Origin: CAG-791 sp045113775
Lineage (GTDB): Bacteria > Bacillota > Clostridia > Lachnospirales > Lachnospiraceae
Assembly (NCBI GenBank): GCA_045113775.1
Contig: JBGUJH010000141.1
Span: 42,811-106,810, forward strand
Direction: 5' to 3'
Length of the DNA stretch: 64,000 bases
Positions 17,257-25,909 of this stretch are shown here, piece by piece. The position numbers and the translations under genes are program-made. Below the pieces are notes generated by a model. That model was not told the DNA's origin, searched no databases, and saw nothing but the letters and a program-made list of their open reading frames with translations. Position 1 is the stretch's first letter. Each line of letters begins with the position of its first letter.

Positions 17257-18618
17257 TCAGAAGCTGAAGTACATAAAGGGGTTGCTCGCGGAGATCACTA
17301 TTCTGTAGACGCAGACCCAAAAGACCGCCGTCAGAATGATGATCACCGGCGGCTTAGTCCTGTTCTTTACGATCAGCCTGTACCAGTGCGGTGTACACAG
17401 CAGTAAGCTGACCAGAAGGAGCGGCCAGTAGATCATGATCTGTTTCATAAAATCCCCTGTGTTGACATTGACCCCGCTTCCGAAAAACGGAAACAGTCTC
17501 TCGAAATAGATCCGAAGCTCCGTCAGATCCGTAATCGCGAAGATCACCCATGTCAGAGGAATGAAAAACCAGACATGAAGATGGCCGATGATCGGAAACG
17601 ATGTGATCAGCCCGTCCACAACAAATTTCTCCCAGATGATCAGAAGCGCAAGAACACATCCCCAGAGAATGAAATTGGGAGTGATGCCGTGCCAGAGCCC
17701 TGTGAGGAGCCAAACGATCAGAAGATTAAGGATCGTCCTTAGTTTCCCCTTCCTGCTTCCGCCCAGAGGAATATAGACATAATCCCTGAACCAGGAACCT
17801 AATGTAGCGTGCCATCTGCGGTAAAAATCCGCTACGCCGCAGGCCCAGTAAGGATGAAGAAAGTTTACGACAAAGTGGAAGCCCAGCATCAGGCCGATGC
17901 CCGCCGCCATCAGGGAGTATCCCCAGAAATCCATATACAGGCGAAGGGAGTACCCCACTGCGCCCATCCACGCCAGCGGCGTTGATATACTCTCATACCC
18001 GATCTTTCCGATCTCGTTCCACAGAGTACTCAGAGGGTCCGCCAGAAGGACCTTCATTCCGAGACCGAGCACGAAGAAAAAGAGGCCGTCACTGAAAGCT
18101 TTCGACGAGACCGTTCTCTCTCTTTTCTCAAATCCGACATTGTTCCAGCGCATAATGGGGCCCTGGGTCACCTGCGGGAACATGGTAAAATAGACCACCG
18201 TGTCCATAATGTCAGGGCGTCTGGTGATCTCTCCCCGGAAAAGGTCCGCCTGATAGGAGATCATCTTGAACAGGTAGAAACTGAATCCCAGAGGCAGCAC
18301 GACCTTGCGGGACAGGCCTGACAGGACCTTAAACAGTATGAGGGAACCCGCGTCTATAAAGATCGCCAGATAAAAGGCCCTCCTGTTCTTTGGCTTTACT
18401 CCTCCTTTATCAGCGGAGAAGACCATCTGTCCCAATATATAGTTGATGATCGTGAGTCCTGTGAGCAGAGCGGCCATACGCCCGGCACCCATGGCATAGA
18501 AAATAATGCTCCCGAAAAACAGGACCACTTCCCTGAACCTCGCGGGCGTAATAAAGCACACGATCAAAAATATAGGAAAAAACCTGAATAGAAAAGTCAG
18601 GCTGTTGAATAGTACCAT
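17257..18618 (-). CDS. MBOAT-family acyltransferase (AlgI/DltB-like)
   Basis: Polytopic membrane protein of 453 residues that probably moves acyl (acetyl) groups across the membrane for surface-glycan modification. It has about ten hydrophobic segments and the MBOAT core: FPQVTQGPIMRW, FYRRWHATLGSWFRDYVYIPLGG and the invariant histidine in LTGLWHGITPNFILWG. The partner SGNH hydrolase follows directly. No dltA, dltC or alginate genes are near, so D-alanylation is unlikely. Co-directional with folC (gap 36). Confidence 0.92.
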   Translation of the reverse strand: MVLFNSLTFLFRFFPIFLIVCFITPARFREVVLFFGSIIFYAMGAGRMAALLTGLTIINYILGQMVFSADKGGVKPKNRRAFYLAIFIDAGSLILFKVLSGLSRKVVLPLGFSFYLFKMISYQADLFRGEITRRPDIMDTVVYFTMFPQVTQGPIMRWNNVGFEKRERTVSSKAFSDGLFFFVLGLGMKVLLADPLSTLWNEIGKIGYESISTPLAWMGAVGYSLRLYMDFWGYSLMAAGIGLMLGFHFVVNFLHPYWACGVADFYRRWHATLGSWFRDYVYIPLGGSRKGKLRTILNLLIVWLLTGLWHGITPNFILWGCVLALLIIWEKFVVDGLITSFPIIGHLHVWFFIPLTWVIFAITDLTELRIYFERLFPFFGSGVNVNTGDFMKQIMIYWPLLLVSLLLCTPHWYRLIVKNRTKPPVIIILTAVFWVCVYRIVISASNPFMYFSF

Positions 18619-18654
18619 TTAATTGTCCTTCAGTGAGCCGTATGATGTCCGGCT

Positions 18655-20010
18655 TCATTCCGTACTGTCCTGAATCAGGTCTCTCATCTCACCGATCAGA
18701 TACAGAGAGCCCGCCGCAAACACAAGGTCATCCTTGTCCCTGCCCAGGATAAATCGTTTTACTGCATCCTCCACAGATGCTGCTTCGTGGATCGCGATTT
18801 CGCGTGAATACTCGTCGACACATTCGCGAAGAGCAGCCGCGTCAAGCGCACGTGCGCCTTTCATAGGTACAGCGGCTATATCAGTAAAAAGGCCGGAGCG
18901 GCTGATCATTTCCAGCTCCTCCCGATAGCTCTTGTCCTTTACACATGAAAAGAGAAGCCATACACGTCCGGTTCCGGCATCATCCTTTTCCGTCTGGGTG
19001 ATCATCTTAACGCTCTCCAAAAAAGCCCTGATCCCGTCCGGATTGTGAGCCCCGTCGATCCAGGTCCTCGGTAGAATTTCTTCCATTCTGCCCGGCCAGA
19101 CAGTCTTTTCGATGCCTCTTCTTATGATCTCAGGATCGTATTTTCCTGCTTCTCTTAGCAGGATCCCGCACGCTGCAGCGGCCAGCGCCGCGTTCTCGCA
19201 CTGATAAGGCGCCCTGTCCTTAATAGTGATCCGCAGATTTTTATCATAACTATTGTCAAGAGAAAAATCAATGCCGTTCTCGTCTGCTCTGTTCACGCGG
19301 ATCATCTTCGGTGAGACTTCGAAAACAGGCGCCCCGATCTCCAAGGCCTTCCCGCGGATCACTTCGCATGCCTCCTTCGGCTCTGAAAGAAACACCGCAG
19401 GGCAGTCTTTTCTCAGGATCCCGGCCTTTTCTCCCGCGATCTGCGCGATCGTATCTCCAAGATAGACAGTGTGATCCAGTCCGATACGTGTAATTACCGT
19501 GACAGCCTTGTCCTCGATCGAGTTTGTCGCGTCCAGGCGTCCTCCCAGTCCTGTCTCAAGTACCAGATAATCCGGTTTTCGTGATTGGAACCAAAGCATA
19601 GCCATCATGAACAGCATTTCAAAATACAGAAGATGCGGCAGCGCGTCCTCACCGCTCTTTACACACTCCGCCTTCACTTTCTCGAAACAGTCAAGGAATT
19701 CCTCTTCAGAGATCATTTCTCCGTCGATCGACATTCTCTCCCTGATCACCTCCAGATGCGGTGAAATGAAGAGCCCTACATGATACCCCGCTTCGCGAAG
19801 GCACGATGCGATCCGGGCGCACACACTCCCTTTTCCGTTAGTGCCGGCAACATGGATGATCTTCATACCTTTCTCGGGGTGTCCGAAACGCTCGAGGTAA
19901 TTCCTGATATTTTCCAGGCTGCTCTTTTTTACAAAAAGAGGGGTCGAATCCAGATATTCGACAGCTTCATTCATCTTCTGCCTGCGCTCATTGGCGCTAA
20001 CATCAGTCAT
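18655..20010 (-). CDS. folC: Folylpolyglutamate synthase / dihydrofolate synthase
   Basis: Adds glutamate to folates (and possibly to dihydropteroate), keeping folates in the cell. The Mur-ligase-like ATP site is HVAGTNGKGSVCARI, followed by LFISPHLEVIRERM and DHTVYLGDTIAQIAGEKAGI. I place the start at the ATG at 20010, downstream of AAAGGAAG; a further ATG at 19977 (MNEAVEYLDS) is possible, and the upstream one at 20043 is not, as it lies in a hairpin. Lies after valS. Confidence 0.94.
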   Translation of the reverse strand: MTDVSANERRQKMNEAVEYLDSTPLFVKKSSLENIRNYLERFGHPEKGMKIIHVAGTNGKGSVCARIASCLREAGYHVGLFISPHLEVIRERMSIDGEMISEEEFLDCFEKVKAECVKSGEDALPHLLYFEMLFMMAMLWFQSRKPDYLVLETGLGGRLDATNSIEDKAVTVITRIGLDHTVYLGDTIAQIAGEKAGILRKDCPAVFLSEPKEACEVIRGKALEIGAPVFEVSPKMIRVNRADENGIDFSLDNSYDKNLRITIKDRAPYQCENAALAAAACGILLREAGKYDPEIIRRGIEKTVWPGRMEEILPRTWIDGAHNPDGIRAFLESVKMITQTEKDDAGTGRVWLLFSCVKDKSYREELEMISRSGLFTDIAAVPMKGARALDAAALRECVDEYSREIAIHEAASVEDAVKRFILGRDKDDLVFAAGSLYLIGEMRDLIQDSTE

Positions 20011-20040
20011 TTGGGGTAAGCTTCCTTTCCTCTGAAACGG

Positions 20041-20070
20041 CAAGGGCGCGGTTTCGAACCCGCGCCCTTG
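20041..20070. other. Strong hairpin between valS and folC
   Basis: A 10-bp GC-rich stem CAAGGGCGCG / CGCGCCCTTG with a 10-base loop. There is no U-run on either strand, so it is not a classical terminator; it may reduce read-through or protect mRNA ends. The loop looks like a tRNA T-arm, but no tRNA body is present. Confidence 0.5.
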
Positions 20071-20123
20071 TGATTCAGATCAATAACGTAATCTGTTCGG
20101 TCAAATGATATATGAATCTTCGA

Positions 20124-22823
20124 TCAGAGTTTTTTAAGATTCTCAAGTTCCTCTTTGACGCGCTTCATCTGTTCCTCATAAGCCCTCTGTTTTTCTTTCT
20201 CAGCCTCGATCTTGGCTGCGGGGGCCTTGGCGAGGAATTTCTCATTGCTGAGCATTCCGGCGCTTCTCTTAAGTTCTCCCTGAAGTCTCTTTACTTCTTT
20301 TTCAAGCCTTGCGATCTCAGCAGAGACATCCATGAGGTCCGCAAGCGGAAGATAAAGAGCAGCGAAAGGAAGGATCATGCTCAGTGCTCCGTCCGGAACT
20401 TCCGATTTGTCTTTGCACAGAACTGTATCGGATCCGGAAGCCAGGGTCTCGAAGAACATCTTGTTCTCAGCGAACATGGAGAGGACCTCGTCCCTGTCGG
20501 AAACAACATAGATCTTGGCCTTTCTCGAAGGCGCGACCTGTCTCTCGTTTCTGACGGCGCGGACGGCGCGAACGGCGTCCTTGATATTCTCGATCGCTTC
20601 TTCCTCGTGAGGGAACTTGAAGTCCTCTCTCATCTGAGGCCATGCGGAGATCATGATGGATTCTTCCTTGCTCTGAATGGTCGTGAAGATCTCCTCCGTG
20701 ATGAAAGGCATATAAGGATGAAGCAGCTTAAGACCGCTGATCAGCACTTTCTGCAGTGTCCAGAGGGCGGCGAGCTTGCTCTGTGTATCATCCGTCTTAT
20801 AGAGCCTGGGCTTGACCATCTCAATATACCAGTCACAGAACTCGTCCCACATAAAGTCATAGACCTTCTGGACCGCGATCCCCAGCTCGAATTTGTTCAT
20901 ATTCTCTGTTACGGCGGAAACTGTCTCATTGAGACGTGACAGGATCCATTTATCCTCGGCGCTGATTCCCTCAGGAACCAGGTCCGCGTCAAGGAGTGTC
21001 TGCAGGGCAGCTTCCTCAGGAGATCCCTCCTCGGGAAGGTTCATCATGATAAATCTGGAAGCGTTCCAGATCTTGTTGGCAAAGTTCCTGTTGGCGATGA
21101 CTCTCTCGTCATAGAAACGCATGTCGTTGCCGGGAGCGTTTCCGGTGATCAGGGTCATGCGCAGCGCGTCAGCGCCGTAATCCGCGATGATCTGGAGAGG
21201 ATCAATACCGTTTCCGAGGGACTTGGACATCTTGCGTCCGAGCGAGTCTCTTACAAGACCGTGGAAAAGAACGCTCTTAAAAGGTCTCTCTCCCATCTGC
21301 TCGTATCCGGAGAAGATCATTCTGATGACCCAGAAGAAAATGATATCATAGCCGGTGACCAGAACGTCTGTGGGATAAAAATATTTGAGATCTTCAGTCT
21401 GCTCAGGCCAGCCGAGTGTGCTGAAAGGCCAGAGCGCGCTGGAGAACCAGGTATCCAGTGTGTCAGGGTCCTGTGTGAAGTGCGTGCAGCCGCACTTAGG
21501 GCAGACTTTGGGCTCCTCTTTAGCGACGACGGTCTCACCGCACTGATCGCAGTAATAAGCCGGGATCCTGTGCCCCCACCAGAGCTGGCGGCTTATGCAC
21601 CAGTCGCGGATATTGTCGGTCCAGTTGAAGTAGGTCTTCTCCATCCTCTTAGGGATCAGCTGGATATCACCGTCTTTGACACCCTTTACGGCAGGCTTAA
21701 TGAGTTCATCCATCTTTACGAACCACTGCTGCTTGATCAGGGGCTCGACTGTCGTGCCGCATCTGTCGTGCGTGCCGACATTGTGAGTATAATCTTCAAT
21801 GCTGACAAGAAGTCCCATCTCGCTGAGTTCTTTGACGATCTGCGCTCTGGCCTCATATCTGTCCATGCCGCAGAACTTTCCGCCGTTCTCATTGATCGTG
21901 GCGTCGTCGTTCATGATGTTGATCTCAGGCAGGTTATGGCGCTTGCCGACTTCGAAGTCGTTAGGGTCATGCGCGGGCGTGATCTTGACAACGCCTGTGC
22001 CGAATTCCCTGTCGACATACTCGTCGGCAACGATCGGGATCTTTCTGTCCACGAAAGGAAGCCACACATAGCGGCCGATCAGGTCATTATAGCGCTCATC
22101 TTCGGGATGGACTGCCACTGCTGTATCGCCGAGCATAGTCTCGGGACGGGTCGTGGCGAATTCAAGGAAAGTGGTTTCGGAGATCCGGCCGTCCTCTTCG
22201 ATCAGCGGATACTTGATGTGCCAGAAATGGCCGGCCTGTTCTTCGTACTGCACTTCCGCATCAGAAATAGAGGTGTTGCACACCGGACACCAGTTGATGA
22301 TCCTGCTGCCCTTGTAGATCCACCCTTTCTCATGCATCTTTACGAAGACTTCCGTGACGGCCTTGTTGCACCCCTCATCCATGGTGAAGCGCTCGCGGTC
22401 CCAGTCACAGGAAGATCCCAGCTTCTTGAGCTGGTTGACGATCCTTCCGCCGTACTCCCTGCGCCAGTCCCAGCAATACTCCAGGAATTTCTCGCGGCCC
22501 AGGTCCTGCTTGCTGATGCCCTGTTCCTTGAGGTTGTTGATGATCTTGACTTCCGTTGCTATGGAAGCGTGGTCTGTTCCGGGCTGCCAGAGGGTATTAT
22601 ATCCCTGCATGCGCTTCCAGCGGATCAGGATATCCTGCATAGTATTATCGAGGGCATGTCCCATGTGGAGCTGTCCCGTGATATTCGGCGGCGGGATCAC
22701 GATCGTGAAGGGCGTCCTGCTGTGGTCAACTTCAGCATGGAAGTACTTCTTATCCTCCCAGTTTTTATAGATCCGGTCCTCAATCCCCTGAGGATCATAA
22801 GTCTTGGCGAGCATCTTCCGCAT
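20124..22823 (-). CDS. valS: Valyl-tRNA synthetase
   Basis: Charges tRNA-Val. The 899-residue class I enzyme has IPPPNITGQLHMGHAL (HIGH-type HMGH at 53-56), a large CP1 editing domain, a zinc-ribbon pair (CDQCGETVVAKEEPKVCPKC), KMSKS in GRKMSKSLGNGIDP, an anticodon-binding domain, and the C-terminal coiled-coil typical of ValRS (about 830-899). The leader is only about 60 bases from the promoter, too short for a T-box. Confidence 0.98.
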   Translation of the reverse strand: MRKMLAKTYDPQGIEDRIYKNWEDKKYFHAEVDHSRTPFTIVIPPPNITGQLHMGHALDNTMQDILIRWKRMQGYNTLWQPGTDHASIATEVKIINNLKEQGISKQDLGREKFLEYCWDWRREYGGRIVNQLKKLGSSCDWDRERFTMDEGCNKAVTEVFVKMHEKGWIYKGSRIINWCPVCNTSISDAEVQYEEQAGHFWHIKYPLIEEDGRISETTFLEFATTRPETMLGDTAVAVHPEDERYNDLIGRYVWLPFVDRKIPIVADEYVDREFGTGVVKITPAHDPNDFEVGKRHNLPEINIMNDDATINENGGKFCGMDRYEARAQIVKELSEMGLLVSIEDYTHNVGTHDRCGTTVEPLIKQQWFVKMDELIKPAVKGVKDGDIQLIPKRMEKTYFNWTDNIRDWCISRQLWWGHRIPAYYCDQCGETVVAKEEPKVCPKCGCTHFTQDPDTLDTWFSSALWPFSTLGWPEQTEDLKYFYPTDVLVTGYDIIFFWVIRMIFSGYEQMGERPFKSVLFHGLVRDSLGRKMSKSLGNGIDPLQIIADYGADALRMTLITGNAPGNDMRFYDERVIANRNFANKIWNASRFIMMNLPEEGSPEEAALQTLLDADLVPEGISAEDKWILSRLNETVSAVTENMNKFELGIAVQKVYDFMWDEFCDWYIEMVKPRLYKTDDTQSKLAALWTLQKVLISGLKLLHPYMPFITEEIFTTIQSKEESIMISAWPQMREDFKFPHEEEAIENIKDAVRAVRAVRNERQVAPSRKAKIYVVSDRDEVLSMFAENKMFFETLASGSDTVLCKDKSEVPDGALSMILPFAALYLPLADLMDVSAEIARLEKEVKRLQGELKRSAGMLSNEKFLAKAPAAKIEAEKEKQRAYEEQMKRVKEELENLKKL

Positions 22824-22878
22824 TTTACTGTCTCCTTGGTCATTTATCTTTTGTCATAAATATGCACATGTTCAGATT

Positions 22879-22907
22879 AATATATCTGTGCGTAAGCCTT
22901 TTGTCAA
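22879..22907 (-). promoter_or_regulatory. Promoter of valS
   Basis: On minus, TTGACA (22907-22902), 17-base spacer, TATATT (22884-22879). Near-consensus sigma-A promoter 56 bases upstream of the valS start. Confidence 0.8.
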
Positions 22908-22916
22908 TTCCCGCGG

Positions 22917-23090
22917 TCACAGGAACTGGTTGCGGGCCGGTACATAGTCGTAATCGGCCTCCTTCAGTTTTTTGACGATCTCCTCTTTATCGAGCTCAAG
23001 GTCATCGCAAAGCGCGTCCAGCGACGCGTAGTGGTCTCTCAGTTTCATATTGAGAAAGCTGGCGAGCATATCGGGATCTGAAGGCAGCAT
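22917..23090 (-). CDS. DUF4250-family small protein
   Basis: Unknown function. The conserved DUF4250 region is MLPSDPDMLASFLNMKLRD, then a helix with LDALCDDLELDKEEIVKKL; about 57 residues in all. The start at 23090 is chosen because GGGAGGAGATC precedes it; a longer frame upstream to 23207 lacks a ribosome site. These proteins are widespread in Clostridia as single small helical genes. Confidence 0.8.
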   Translation of the reverse strand: MLPSDPDMLASFLNMKLRDHYASLDALCDDLELDKEEIVKKLKEADYDYVPARNQFL

Positions 23091-23214
23091 GATCTCCTCC
23101 CTTTCTTTCCGCATAGCTTTGAATGACAGGACTGATATCATGGGGTCCGCAGACCGGATCCTCGTAAATCTGTTCATTATCTGATCATTCAGCGGTGCAG
23201 AATCCATCTGATGA

Positions 23215-23223
23215 TGGTATAAT
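23215..23223 (+). promoter_or_regulatory. Extended -10 promoter of azlCD
   Basis: TGGTATAAT, a perfect extended -10, 46 bases upstream of the azlC start; no clear -35. Confidence 0.6.
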
Positions 23224-23269
23224 TCATATTTGCAACGTAAACCATTGTACCATAAAAGTGTGAGGAATT

Positions 23270-24070
23270 ATGACTCAAACCTCTAAAAAAACACAAGAAA
23301 TTAGCACCGGAGCGGCGCAGCTGCCCTGGTTCTTGCGGGGGCTGCGCGACGGCATCCCGATCTGCATGGGATATTTTGCCGTATCCTTTGCTCTGGGCAT
23401 TACAGCCAGGGGCATCGGCATGAACGCTCTGCAGGCCGGTCTGATGTCCATGGGCATGGTCGCCTCGGCCGGTGAGTTCGCCGCAATTGTCCTGATCGCT
23501 TCAAACGCCGGCGTGTTTGAGATGATCACCACATGCATAGTCGTTAACATGCGCTATTTCCTGATGAGCTGCTCGCTCTCTCAGAAGCTGAGCCCGGATC
23601 TGCCTTTTTACCACAGATTCCTTCTGCCCTATTGCATCACGGACGAGATCTTCGGTCTGTCATCGGCTGTCAAGGGATATCTTGATCCAAAATATACCTA
23701 CGGCATGACGATCGTTTCCGTCGCGGGATGGACGACGGGCACTGTGCTCGGTGTCCTTCTCGGCAATATAATGCCGGCATGGGCGGTAAACGCTCTCAGC
23801 GTCTCCCTCTATGGAATGTTCCTTGCTATTATCATCCCTCCCGCCAGGGAAAACAGATTTATCGCAGGCCTGGTATTGATCTCAATGACAGCCAGCGGCC
23901 TTTTCTCCGTACTGCCTGTTCTTAAAGAGATCTCCGGCGGTTTCAAGGTGATCATACTCACACTTGTGATCGCGGGTGCTGCAGCGCTGATCCATCCCAT
24001 AGAAGATCCCATAGAAGATCCTATAGAAGATTCCATAAAAGATCCTTTAGAAGAAAGGAGCGCCGAATGA
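23270..24070 (+). CDS. azlC: Branched-chain amino acid exporter, large subunit AzlC
   Basis: Multi-spanning permease that works with AzlD to export branched-chain amino acids (and analogues). The 266-residue protein has the AzlC core RGLRDGIPICMGYFAVSFALG and LQAGLMSMGMVASAGEFAAI, with about eight membrane segments. The C-terminus is odd: after the last helix come five tandem four-residue repeats of the type P-I-E-D, encoded by a 12-base unit. The gene overlaps azlD by ATGA. Confidence 0.93.
   Translation: MTQTSKKTQEISTGAAQLPWFLRGLRDGIPICMGYFAVSFALGITARGIGMNALQAGLMSMGMVASAGEFAAIVLIASNAGVFEMITTCIVVNMRYFLMSCSLSQKLSPDLPFYHRFLLPYCITDEIFGLSSAVKGYLDPKYTYGMTIVSVAGWTTGTVLGVLLGNIMPAWAVNALSVSLYGMFLAIIIPPARENRFIAGLVLISMTASGLFSVLPVLKEISGGFKVIILTLVIAGAAALIHPIEDPIEDPIEDSIKDPLEERSAE
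23996..24055 (+). repeat. 12-base tandem repeat in the azlC 3' end
   Basis: Five in-frame units related to CCCATAGAAGAT encode PIED, PIED, PIED, SIKD and PLEE. The first three are nearly identical and the last two degenerate, which suggests slippage expansion. Confidence 0.9.
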
Positions 24071-24372
24071 ACCACAGCGTATATTTCTCGCTTCTGATCA
24101 TGTGTCTCACAGTATACTGTATCAGGATGCTTCCTTTTCTCGTATTCCGGAAAGAGATCACGAACCGGTGGCTCCGCTCTTTTCTGTACTATGTGCCCTA
24201 TGTGACGCTGGCTGTCATGACATTCCCCGCCATCATCACCGCCACTGACAATATGTGGTCGGGGATCGCCGCGCTGATCGTCGGACTTCTTGCAGCATGG
24301 TTTAAAGGAGACCTGTTCTTTGTAGCTGTCTCCTGTTGCGCGACTGTATTTCTTACCGGATTATTCCTGTGA
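24067..24372 (+). CDS. azlD: Branched-chain amino acid exporter, small subunit AzlD
   Basis: A 101-residue membrane protein with four hydrophobic segments, starting MNHSVYFSLLIMCLTVYCIRMLPF, the usual AzlD N-terminus, and a central YVPYVTLAVMTFPAI segment. Obligate partner of AzlC; start overlaps its stop and AAAGGAG lies upstream. Confidence 0.92.
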   Translation: MNHSVYFSLLIMCLTVYCIRMLPFLVFRKEITNRWLRSFLYYVPYVTLAVMTFPAIITATDNMWSGIAALIVGLLAAWFKGDLFFVAVSCCATVFLTGLFL

Positions 24373-24443
24373 GGAGCCGTGTCAGATCTGATTGACCGTT
24401 ACTTCGTTTATTGTTTTTTAATACTCTTTTTTGCTTTTATTTC

Positions 24444-24471
24444 TTGAAATCACCATTCTATACACTAAAAT
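24444..24471 (+). promoter_or_regulatory. Promoter of the zinc-ribbon membrane protein
   Basis: TTGAAA (24444-24449), 16-base spacer, TAAAAT (24466-24471). A small hairpin GGGTTC / GAACCC lies in the leader before the GTG start. Confidence 0.6.
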
Positions 24472-24534
24472 GATTACGAATGGGGTTCTCGATGCGAACC
24501 CGGCAATTACGACAGACAACTGTGATAAAGGAAC

Positions 24535-24954
24535 GTGAATACGTCTATGATTGAAGATTTAAAGTACCGGTTTACCAGATTTATGCAGGGCAGATACGGA
24601 GTGGACAGCCTTTCCCGCTTTCTCTCCGTTCTTCTTCTTGTCTTCATAGCACTCGGATTATTCGTAAGGATCCCTTTTTCGGGAATGATCACCTTCGTGA
24701 TCCTCGTCATCCTTTACTGGAGGATGTTCTCCAGGGATATCCCCAAGAGATATGAAGAGAACCAGAAGTTCTTACAGATCCGCGACAAACTGCTGGGACG
24801 CTTTTCGAGTTTCGGCAGCAACATGTCCCAGCTTAAGGATTACCACATTTACAAGTGTCCCCGCTGTAATCAGAAGATCCGTATTCCCAGGGGTAAAGGT
24901 CATATCATGGTGCGGTGTCCAAGCTGCGGATATGAATTTCACAAGAAGAGCTGA
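24535..24954 (+). CDS. Membrane protein with C-terminal zinc ribbon
   Basis: Function unknown. Starts at GTG (24535) after AAAGGAAC. Two adjacent hydrophobic segments (about 30-63) form a hairpin in the membrane; the cytoplasmic C-terminus has two CxxC knuckles, CPRCNQ and CPSCGYEF, making a rubredoxin-like zinc ribbon of 25-30 residues. The family is common in Lachnospiraceae. Followed by a good terminator. Confidence 0.75.
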   Translation: MNTSMIEDLKYRFTRFMQGRYGVDSLSRFLSVLLLVFIALGLFVRIPFSGMITFVILVILYWRMFSRDIPKRYEENQKFLQIRDKLLGRFSSFGSNMSQLKDYHIYKCPRCNQKIRIPRGKGHIMVRCPSCGYEFHKKS

Positions 24955-24958
24955 TACA

Positions 24959-24985
24959 GGCGGCCGGTTTCCCGGCCGCTTTCTT
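24959..24985 (+). terminator. Intrinsic terminator
   Basis: Stem GCGGCCGG / CCGGCCGC with a TTT loop followed by TTTCTT, right after the zinc-ribbon gene. Confidence 0.85.
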
Positions 24986-24986
24986 A

Positions 24987-24995
24987 TGCTATAAT
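24987..24995 (+). promoter_or_regulatory. Extended -10 promoter of the DUF5685/J-domain pair
   Basis: TGCTATAAT directly after the terminator and 32 bases before the ATG at 25028. Confidence 0.6.
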
Positions 24996-25027
24996 TATTT
25001 TGCAAAAAATTGTTCAAGGAGCTGATT

Positions 25028-25909
25028 ATGTTCGGTTATGTTGTCGTCAATGAGCAGGAACTCAAGATCCGTGAGTTCAACCTTTATCGTTCCTATTACT
25101 GCGGCATGTGCATGGACCTCAAAGAGCACTACGGGCAGACCGGAAGGCTCACGCTCAGTTATGATACAGTCTTTCTCGCCCTCCTTCTGACATCTCTCTA
25201 TGAACCGGAAGAAGTTAAGCGCTCCATCCGCTGTATTGTCCACCCATTTGAAAAACATGCGACGACCCGGAATGAATATACCCGTTACGCTGCGGATCTG
25301 GGCATTATCCTTTCTTATTATTCCTGTCTGGATGACTGGAACGATGAAAAGTCACAGACCAAGAGACTTTTTGCCGCTGCCCTTAAAGGCGGGAGCGAAA
25401 AGGCAGGCGCCCTGTATCCCGATAAAGCTTCTGTTATCCGCGAAAAACTTGGCGAGCTGCACGAACTGGAAAAAAGCGCAGGCAGTACAGCCCTCACTCC
25501 GGCTGCTGTTCTGGATAAAGCTGCAGGCACTTTCGGAGAACTCCTGGCAGAAGTCTTTGACTGTAAGAAGGATTCCTGGAGCGCCGCTCTGCGCAGAGTC
25601 GGATATGAGATGGGCCGTTTCATCTATATTTTGGACGCGTATGACGATCTGGAGAAGGATGAGAAATCAGGGAGTTTCAATCCTCTTCTGCCCATGAAAG
25701 AGAGACCGGGCTTTGATCAGTATGTACGCGGCATCCTCACAATGGCGCTCTCCGACTGCACAGCCGCTTTTGAGACGCTCCCCATTGTAGAAAATATTGA
25801 TATCCTTCGAAATATACTGTATTCTGGAATATGGTGTAAGTTTGAGGAAAAGCACAGAAAACGAACGGAAGCGGAAGCTTCCGCGGAAAGGACTTCACAG
25901 GATGAGTGA
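25028..25909 (+). CDS. DUF5685-family protein
   Basis: No known function. I start at 25028 (MFGYVVVNEQ) because AAGGAG lies seven bases upstream. The protein is helical, with conserved-looking cysteines YYCGMCMDL, IRCIVHP and SYYSCLDDW that could bind a metal, and two acidic motifs, LDDWNDE and DAYDDLEKDEKSG, that recall the Asp-rich motifs of prenyl-transferring all-alpha enzymes; that resemblance is only by eye. The end overlaps a J-domain gene by 8 bases, so the two products are probably made together. Confidence 0.75.
   Translation: MFGYVVVNEQELKIREFNLYRSYYCGMCMDLKEHYGQTGRLTLSYDTVFLALLLTSLYEPEEVKRSIRCIVHPFEKHATTRNEYTRYAADLGIILSYYSCLDDWNDEKSQTKRLFAAALKGGSEKAGALYPDKASVIREKLGELHELEKSAGSTALTPAAVLDKAAGTFGELLAEVFDCKKDSWSAALRRVGYEMGRFIYILDAYDDLEKDEKSGSFNPLLPMKERPGFDQYVRGILTMALSDCTAAFETLPIVENIDILRNILYSGIWCKFEEKHRKRTEAEASAERTSQDE

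Noticed and set aside
20041..20070. tRNA gene
   Set aside because: The hairpin has a T-arm-like loop, but there is no acceptor, D or anticodon arm around it.
21261..22859. 532-residue open frame on plus opposite valS
   Set aside because: It is the mirror of a well-supported synthetase gene; long antisense frames are common at this codon use. The same holds for frames opposite purD (6917-8203) and hypF (41551-42957).
22824..22907. T-box leader of valS
   Set aside because: The promoter lies only about 56 bases before the start; there is no room for a T-box and no terminator.
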